From contig NZ_CP114058.1 in NCBI RefSeq assembly GCF_026967475.1, positions 4,216,001-4,280,000 of the forward strand: a DNA stretch of 64,000 nt, read 5' to 3'. Positions within the stretch are counted from its first letter, which is position 1; each line of letters begins with the position of its first letter. The notes beneath the pieces were generated by a model. The model was not told the origin of the DNA and did no database searches. It worked only from the letters and a program-made list of their open reading frames with translations. The stretch is from Rouxiella chamberiensis (GTDB lineage Bacteria; Pseudomonadota; Gammaproteobacteria; Enterobacterales; Enterobacteriaceae). Shown here in pieces: positions 59,726 to 64,000 of this stretch. A program made the position numbers and the translations under genes.

Positions 59726-60028
59726 ATGTTACTGGCAGACGACAAACAAAGAGAGATTGGAATTAAACATATTTCTAAAATAAAAGAAATGTTGGCATTC
59801 AAGAAGAATGTAGCGCAGGAAACATTTGATGAAAGTCCGTTGCATATGCGTAAAACAATTTGTTTTCACGCTGGATTAAAGGCGCGACATATTAATGCCA
59901 AGTTTTCGGAGTTGAGTTATACCGAAAGATTGCAAGTGGTTGCTGCGCTGAATTCTTTAATTGATTTTGCAGGGACTTTGCCAAGGTTCGTTAGCAAAGA
60001 CGATTGCAAAACAAACTCTAATCATTAA
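59726..60028 (+). CDS. Phage early protein of unknown function
   Basis: 100 residues from ATG 59726 with GAGG six bases upstream. Helical, basic; segments MRKTICFHAGLKARHI and LSYTERLQVVAALNSL. It begins seven bases after fil. I recognise the type from P2-like early regions but cannot name a function. Confidence 0.6.
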   Translation: MLLADDKQREIGIKHISKIKEMLAFKKNVAQETFDESPLHMRKTICFHAGLKARHINAKFSELSYTERLQVVAALNSLIDFAGTLPRFVSKDDCKTNSNH

Positions 60029-60094
60029 TTCCCTTTTTAAATAATAGGCGCTTACGCGTCGGGCATTGTATTGCCTAAAAACAGGAGCATCAAA

Positions 60095-60349
60095 ATGCGA
60101 AACATTCAAATTCATCAAATCAAAGTTGGCGCTGAAAAGGTGCAGGTGCCTACCGCGCAAGAGGGTTTTCTATTGGCCCTGACCGAAGCTCGCCTGGACG
60201 AGCGTAAAAACCTTACCGCTGTATTTGCTGCAAGGCTGGAAGCTATTGCCGCACATCTGATTCATAAAGAAATCGACGGTCGCGGCGCAGTGGAAACACT
60301 CCGGCAGGAGGCCGAGCGTATTCGCAGTGAGTCTGAGGAAATCCACTAA
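60095..60349 (+). CDS. DUF2732-like phage early protein
   Basis: 84 residues from ATG 60095 with GGAG eight bases upstream. Helical with ALTEARLDERKNLTAVFAARLEAIAAH, then many Glu/Arg. It fits the DUF2732 type found in this position in P2-like phages. Stop overlaps the next ATG (TAATG). Confidence 0.6.
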   Translation: MRNIQIHQIKVGAEKVQVPTAQEGFLLALTEARLDERKNLTAVFAARLEAIAAHLIHKEIDGRGAVETLRQEAERIRSESEEIH

Positions 60350-60675
60350 TGGGCAAGGTTCGGGAGGTCGAGGGAAAATCTATTTTTGAAGGGCGTAATA
60401 AAGTCGCTATTTCAGATTTCTATTTCATCGTCCCGAAAGGTGGGGAATATATCCTTGCGCAAAAGGTAATTGATAAATCTTCTAGTCGTGAACATCTGAC
60501 AACCTATGCGGTGTATCAAAATCTAGTCAGCTTATATAACGACTTTGTGCATAGAAGTATCTCTGCATTGATTTATTCCAAGCAAATAAATGATGCAGAG
60601 GATTTGGAACGAGAAATTAAACGTCTTTGCAAGTTATGCAAAGTAGCTACAACAACCCTAACAAAGGATAAATAA
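60349..60675 (+). CDS. Phage early protein of unknown function
   Basis: 108 residues, coupled to the gene before by a TAATG overlap. Contains FYFIVPKGGEYILAQKVIDK and a Lys/Cys-rich end (EIKRLCKLCKVATTT). Not recognised. Confidence 0.55.
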   Translation: MGKVREVEGKSIFEGRNKVAISDFYFIVPKGGEYILAQKVIDKSSSREHLTTYAVYQNLVSLYNDFVHRSISALIYSKQINDAEDLEREIKRLCKLCKVATTTLTKDK

Positions 60676-60677
60676 CA

Positions 60678-60902
60678 ATGAGTGATCCAATGGATTTAGA
60701 GCAGGCAAGGCAGGCCGAAGTTTTGGACGCGCAAATCAAAGCTGCAACCAGTAAACCGGTCAGTGTATCTACTATGACGTGTGTTGACTGTGAGGATGTT
60801 ATTTCAGCGGAACGTCGGGCGACCATTATTGGTGTGACGCGTTGTGTCGATTGCCAATCATCAGAAGAAAAGAAAGAGCGTCTATTTAAAAGATTTTACT
60901 GA
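60678..60902 (+). CDS. TraR/DksA-type zinc-finger phage protein
   Basis: 74 residues. Helical N-terminus (DLEQARQAEVLDAQIKAA) then CVDCEDVISAERRATIIGVTRCVDC, the four-cysteine zinc finger of the TraR/DksA family. Phage and plasmid TraR proteins bind RNA polymerase through the secondary channel and mimic DksA with ppGpp. Common in P2-like early regions. Confidence 0.85.
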   Translation: MSDPMDLEQARQAEVLDAQIKAATSKPVSVSTMTCVDCEDVISAERRATIIGVTRCVDCQSSEEKKERLFKRFY

Positions 60903-60944
60903 CAGTTATTGAATGCTTTTACTAATTTAAGCGGAGTTGCGGTT

Positions 60945-61954
60945 ATGAACGCTATAGACAACCGTTGTTTTGAGTGGGGAACGATGAACGCCATCCTTGT
61001 TTCAGGTGGTAAAGATTCGTTGACCCAGTGGCTTCGAGCGCGTGAAGCTGGTGTTTTATATATGACTGTATTTGCAGATACAGGGCATGAGCATCCGTTA
61101 ACGCTTGAATACTTGTCTTACCTGGAGAGCAAGCTAGAACGGTTAAAAGAGTTAGGGCTGATTTCTCTCTACGCATCGCAAACAAGAGAAAATTCATTTC
61201 TGAAAAATGGCCTGAATCACTGACGGCTGAGTGTGGCTTTACGGATAAGCAGGCTGAAAAGATTATCCAAACAGCCCTAGCCACTCTTTATCCTACCGGC
61301 ATTCCATTTTTGGATTTGTGTATGTGGAAGGGGCGTTTCCCTTCAACCAAGAGCAAATTCTGCTCAATTGACTTAAAGCAGCAACCTGTCAGTGAGCAGT
61401 TTGTTAAACCTTTGCTTGACCGTTATGAGCAAGTTGTCACATGGCAAGGGGTACGTGCCCAGGAGTCGCCACAACGGGCTAATTTGGCTGAATGGGAGTC
61501 TGGGTTCGATTTGGGTAAAGGGTTGAGCGTCTATCGCCCTATCCTTAATTGGACGCATGAGGAAGTATTTGCGTATGCAAAACGTCATGGTATCAAGCCC
61601 AACCCCCTGTACGAAAAAGGGTGTAACCGCGTTGGTTGCATGCCGTGCGTTAATGTCGCTAAGTCTGAAATGGGACAGATTTTTAAGCGTTGGCCGGACG
61701 AGATAAAGCGTCTTGCAGAGTGGGAGAAAATGGTTGCAGCTTGCTCTCGCCGTGGCAATGCGGTGTTTTTTCACTCAGGTCATGATCCGAAAAAAGCCAC
61801 TAAGAATGGTGCTGAGGTAAGTCTTGCGTCTCATGGTATTGAGACTTACAGAGATTGGGCATTAACAACACGTGGCGGGAATCAGTTTGACTTGCTCATG
61901 GCTGTGACTGATGACTCCACGTGCGTAAGTGCTTATGCAGGTGTTTGCGAATGA
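60945..61954 (+). CDS. PAPS-reductase/PP-loop family phage protein, one-base frameshift
   Basis: ATG 60945 has GGAG eight bases upstream. The PP-loop is AILVSGGKDSLTQW. The frame breaks near 61190-61195, where one A is missing; it continues KWPESLTAECGF through KSKFCSIDLKQQP and the cysteines GCNRVGCMPCV to 61954, 336 residues restored. This family resembles CysH/DndC and can activate sulfur or nucleotide bonds; the phage role is unknown. Its stop overlaps the gpA start (ATGA). Confidence 0.8.
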
Positions 61955-64000
61955 TCCCTGCTGTAACTGAATGGGCATATTTTTGGAACGCCCCGCGCCC
62001 TGCAATTGCAGGGCCGGAAAGACAGCTTACCCGTGATGAATACCATCAGGGGCAAGCCGTTTTAGCCAAAGTTAAAACATTGCCTTATGAGCTGGCTGAA
62101 AAATTCCTTAGTCGCCACAAATTCCTTTTAAAAGAAAAAGGACACCACGCGGCGAACAAATATCTTGTATTCACTTTGGGTCGCACGATTCTGCCGCGCG
62201 TTGAATTTGTAAATGAAGCGCATGCCATGAATATCAAGGCATCGGCTCGATTTCTTTCGGAGTCGGATGAATACAACCGTCTGCCTGGCATGAAGGATAA
62301 GGACTTGAAGCGCCTTTGCATGCGCATAGCCGGTCAGCTGATGCAGATTTATGAAAGCCGTTGTGAAGAGTTAATTGCCGAAAACGATGGCGATAATTCG
62401 GTGCTATTTGATAGCCGCACCCAATCTGCCCTTTATGGACAGATTGCAGGAATGGCTCGCGCCTTCAACGTTCAACCCATGCACTGGACGCGTTACCGAA
62501 AAGGTAAGATGGATGCTCAGTCAGCCATTGCCAGCTTGTCACGCCTGGTAAACGCGGAGTGGTGGGAGCGAAAGTTTAAAGCACAGCGCATGCAATGGCG
62601 TGAAGCTCTCTTGATTGCGATCGGGGCGGTAAGTCGTGCCAGCGCGGCTTCTGCCTATGCCAGTATTCAAGCCGTCCGCGAGGTCAAGGCGCGCCGCCTG
62701 TCGAATCTGGAATACCTGAAAAGCTGCGAGCTTGAAAATACCGAAACCGGCGAGCGTTTCAGTCTGATTGAAAAGGTAATGGCCAGTATCTCGAATCCTG
62801 AGATCCGCCGTATGGAGCTAATGAACACCATCGCCTTTACTGAGCAATATGCGGCAGACAATGGCGACGTCGGAATGTTTATCACTATCACGACCCCTTC
62901 CAAATACCATCCGACGCGTACCGTGGGTAAGGATAAGCGAGTCCAGTTTAACCACAATTGGGACAAAGAGGCTTACACCCCGAAAGACGGCCAGCGCTAC
63001 CTTTGTAAGGTCTGGGCAAAAATCCGCACCGCTTTTAAAGACAACGGCCTGAAAGTTTACGGTATGCGCGTTGTTGAGCCACACCATGATGCAACGCCGC
63101 ACTGGCACATGATGCTGTTCGCCAAGCGCGCCCAACGTCAGCAGATTATCGACATCATGCGTAAATACGCCATGAAAGAAGACGGCGACGAGCGCGGGGC
63201 CGCAAAGAACCGCTTTGACTGCAAGCATATGAACAAAGGCGGCGCTGCCGGTTATATCGCAAAGTACATCGCTAAAAATATTGATGGCTACGCGCTGGAA
63301 GGCGATCGCGACTTTGAAACCGGCGAGCTACTTTCCGATGCCGCTACTGCTGTGACCGCCTGGGCGGCTACATGGCGCATCCCTCAATTTCACTCAATCG
63401 GCCTGCCTTCAATGGGCGCTTACCGTGAGTGCCGACGCATTCGTTCACTCAATCTGACTGAGACTTTCGACGAGGAAGTGGAAGCCGTGCGCGCCGCAGC
63501 CGACGCGGGAAATTTTGCCGCCTACATTGAGGCCCAGGGCGGGGCTAATACGCCACGCGATAGCCAGACCGTGCGCGTAGCGCGTCGCACCGCAGAAGAA
63601 CTGAATGCCTATGACGAGGAAGTTAAAAAGGTTGTCGGTATCTTTGCCCCGCACTTGGGTGAGTCCAACGTATTTGAAACCAGGTCAACACAATGGCGCA
63701 TCGTTTCTTCTGCCGTTGACGTTGATCTTTTGACTTTAAAAAGCGCCTCTGGCGCGCCTCGGAGTCCTGTCAATAACTGTGGGTTGGTCGAAAGCGCAGC
63801 GGTAGCAGATAGCCACGGTGGCGAGGCTGGGAGCCACACAGAGGCGTTATTTAGCGAGCAACATGCGGTGATTGATTGGGACGACACTGCCGCCGTGAGG
63901 GCGATTGTGGCGCGAATTAAGCAGGAGTTGCCGAAGGTAAACCGGCAACAACGCAGTGCCAACCCGTTCAAATATCGCGAGGTGGCCCCGTCGGCACGCT
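61951..64000 (+). CDS. P2-type replication initiator gpA (3' end outside window)
   Basis: Open from ATG 61951 to the window edge, over 680 codons. It has the phage GPA endonuclease features: HHDATPHWHMMLF (metal-binding His) and the paired catalytic tyrosines in GYIAKYIAKN. gpA nicks the phage origin, lying within gene A, to start rolling-circle replication. Coupled to the gene before by ATGA. The segment 63484-63840 is the part duplicated as a remnant at 40650. Confidence 0.92.
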   Translation, partial: MIPAVTEWAYFWNAPRPAIAGPERQLTRDEYHQGQAVLAKVKTLPYELAEKFLSRHKFLLKEKGHHAANKYLVFTLGRTILPRVEFVNEAHAMNIKASARFLSESDEYNRLPGMKDKDLKRLCMRIAGQLMQIYESRCEELIAENDGDNSVLFDSRTQSALYGQIAGMARAFNVQPMHWTRYRKGKMDAQSAIASLSRLVNAEWWERKFKAQRMQWREALLIAIGAVSRASAASAYASIQAVREVKARRLSNLEYLKSCELENTETGERFSLIEKVMASISNPEIRRMELMNTIAFTEQYAADNGDVGMFITITTPSKYHPTRTVGKDKRVQFNHNWDKEAYTPKDGQRYLCKVWAKIRTAFKDNGLKVYGMRVVEPHHDATPHWHMMLFAKRAQRQQIIDIMRKYAMKEDGDERGAAKNRFDCKHMNKGGAAGYIAKYIAKNIDGYALEGDRDFETGELLSDAATAVTAWAATWRIPQFHSIGLPSMGAYRECRRIRSLNLTETFDEEVEAVRAAADAGNFAAYIEAQGGANTPRDSQTVRVARRTAEELNAYDEEVKKVVGIFAPHLGESNVFETRSTQWRIVSSAVDVDLLTLKSASGAPRSPVNNCGLVESAAVADSHGGEAGSHTEALFSEQHAVIDWDDTAAVRAIVARIKQELPKVNRQQRSANPFKYREVAPSAR

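Larger units (their letters stand above)
56308..64000. mobile_element. P2/186-like prophage, left part
   Basis: Gene order int - cargo - cI - (operators) - cox - cII - fil - small early genes - PAPS-reductase-like - gpA is that of the P2/186 group of temperate phages. The structural genes are beyond the window. Several early genes have single-base breaks, but gpA is intact to the edge. Confidence 0.9.

Overview
The window is chromosomal DNA of a gamma-proteobacterium of the order Enterobacterales. The left 40 kb shares blocks of gene order and protein sequence with Escherichia coli and Klebsiella: yhbS-yhbQ-yhbP, the phn C-P lyase genes, nrdG-nrdD-treB-mgtA, and alx-ygjR-ygjP-rlmG-fadH. Losses and rearrangements (OprB porin inserted in the yhb block, treC and treR missing, phnCDE missing) point to a Yersiniaceae- or Hafniaceae-like genus rather than E. 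coli itself. The genus cannot be settled from sequence alone.

Layout. 1-5.7 kb: yhbS end, an OprB-type sugar porin, yhbQ, yhbP, a LysR regulator and two subunits (C and D) of a hydroxyarylic acid decarboxylase. 5.8-12.8 kb: the minus-strand phosphonate C-P lyase run phnFGHIJKLMN, without transporter genes. 13-15.5 kb: anaerobic ribonucleotide reductase nrdG-nrdD behind a pair of NrdR boxes; nrdD lacks the usual N-terminal ATP-cone. 15.6-20.2 kb: treB alone, then mgtA with a PhoP box, a proline-rich mgtL leader peptide and competing hairpins. 20.2-23 kb: a nucleoside hydrolase and two paralogous proteins I do not recognise. 23-32.6 kb: alx under a yybP-ykoY manganese riboswitch, a glutamine amidotransferase, ygjR, ygjP, rlmG, fadH and bglX. 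32.8-39.8 kb: yjcB, a LuxR-type regulator, ogt, then a stripped capsule locus (JUMPstart, wza, wzb, wcaJ; no wzc or glycosyltransferases).

40-64 kb is accessory DNA stacked on a tRNA-Ile2(CAU) 3' end. A 51-bp direct repeat of that tRNA end occurs at 41027 and 56308. Between the copies lies a P4-type island with a dead integrase, a Fic toxin with a small convergent partner, and a co-directional anti-phage run zorA-zorB-zorC-zorD-mcrB-mcrC. A type I methyltransferase gene (hsdM) on the island has been cut by an IS3-family element after about 20 codons. Right of the second repeat is a P2/186-like prophage (int, a secreted-protein cargo gene, cI, cox, cII, fil, small early genes, a PAPS-reductase-like gene, gpA) that runs off the window. 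A scrap of another gpA gene lies left of the first repeat, a trace of an older P2-like prophage.

A feature of the whole window is about 20 single-base frameshifts. In almost every case adding or removing one base restores a full-length conserved protein with no other lesion. That pattern looks more like uncorrected sequencing indels than biological decay. Such genes are listed as CDS with the break noted; genes with several lesions are listed as pseudogenes.
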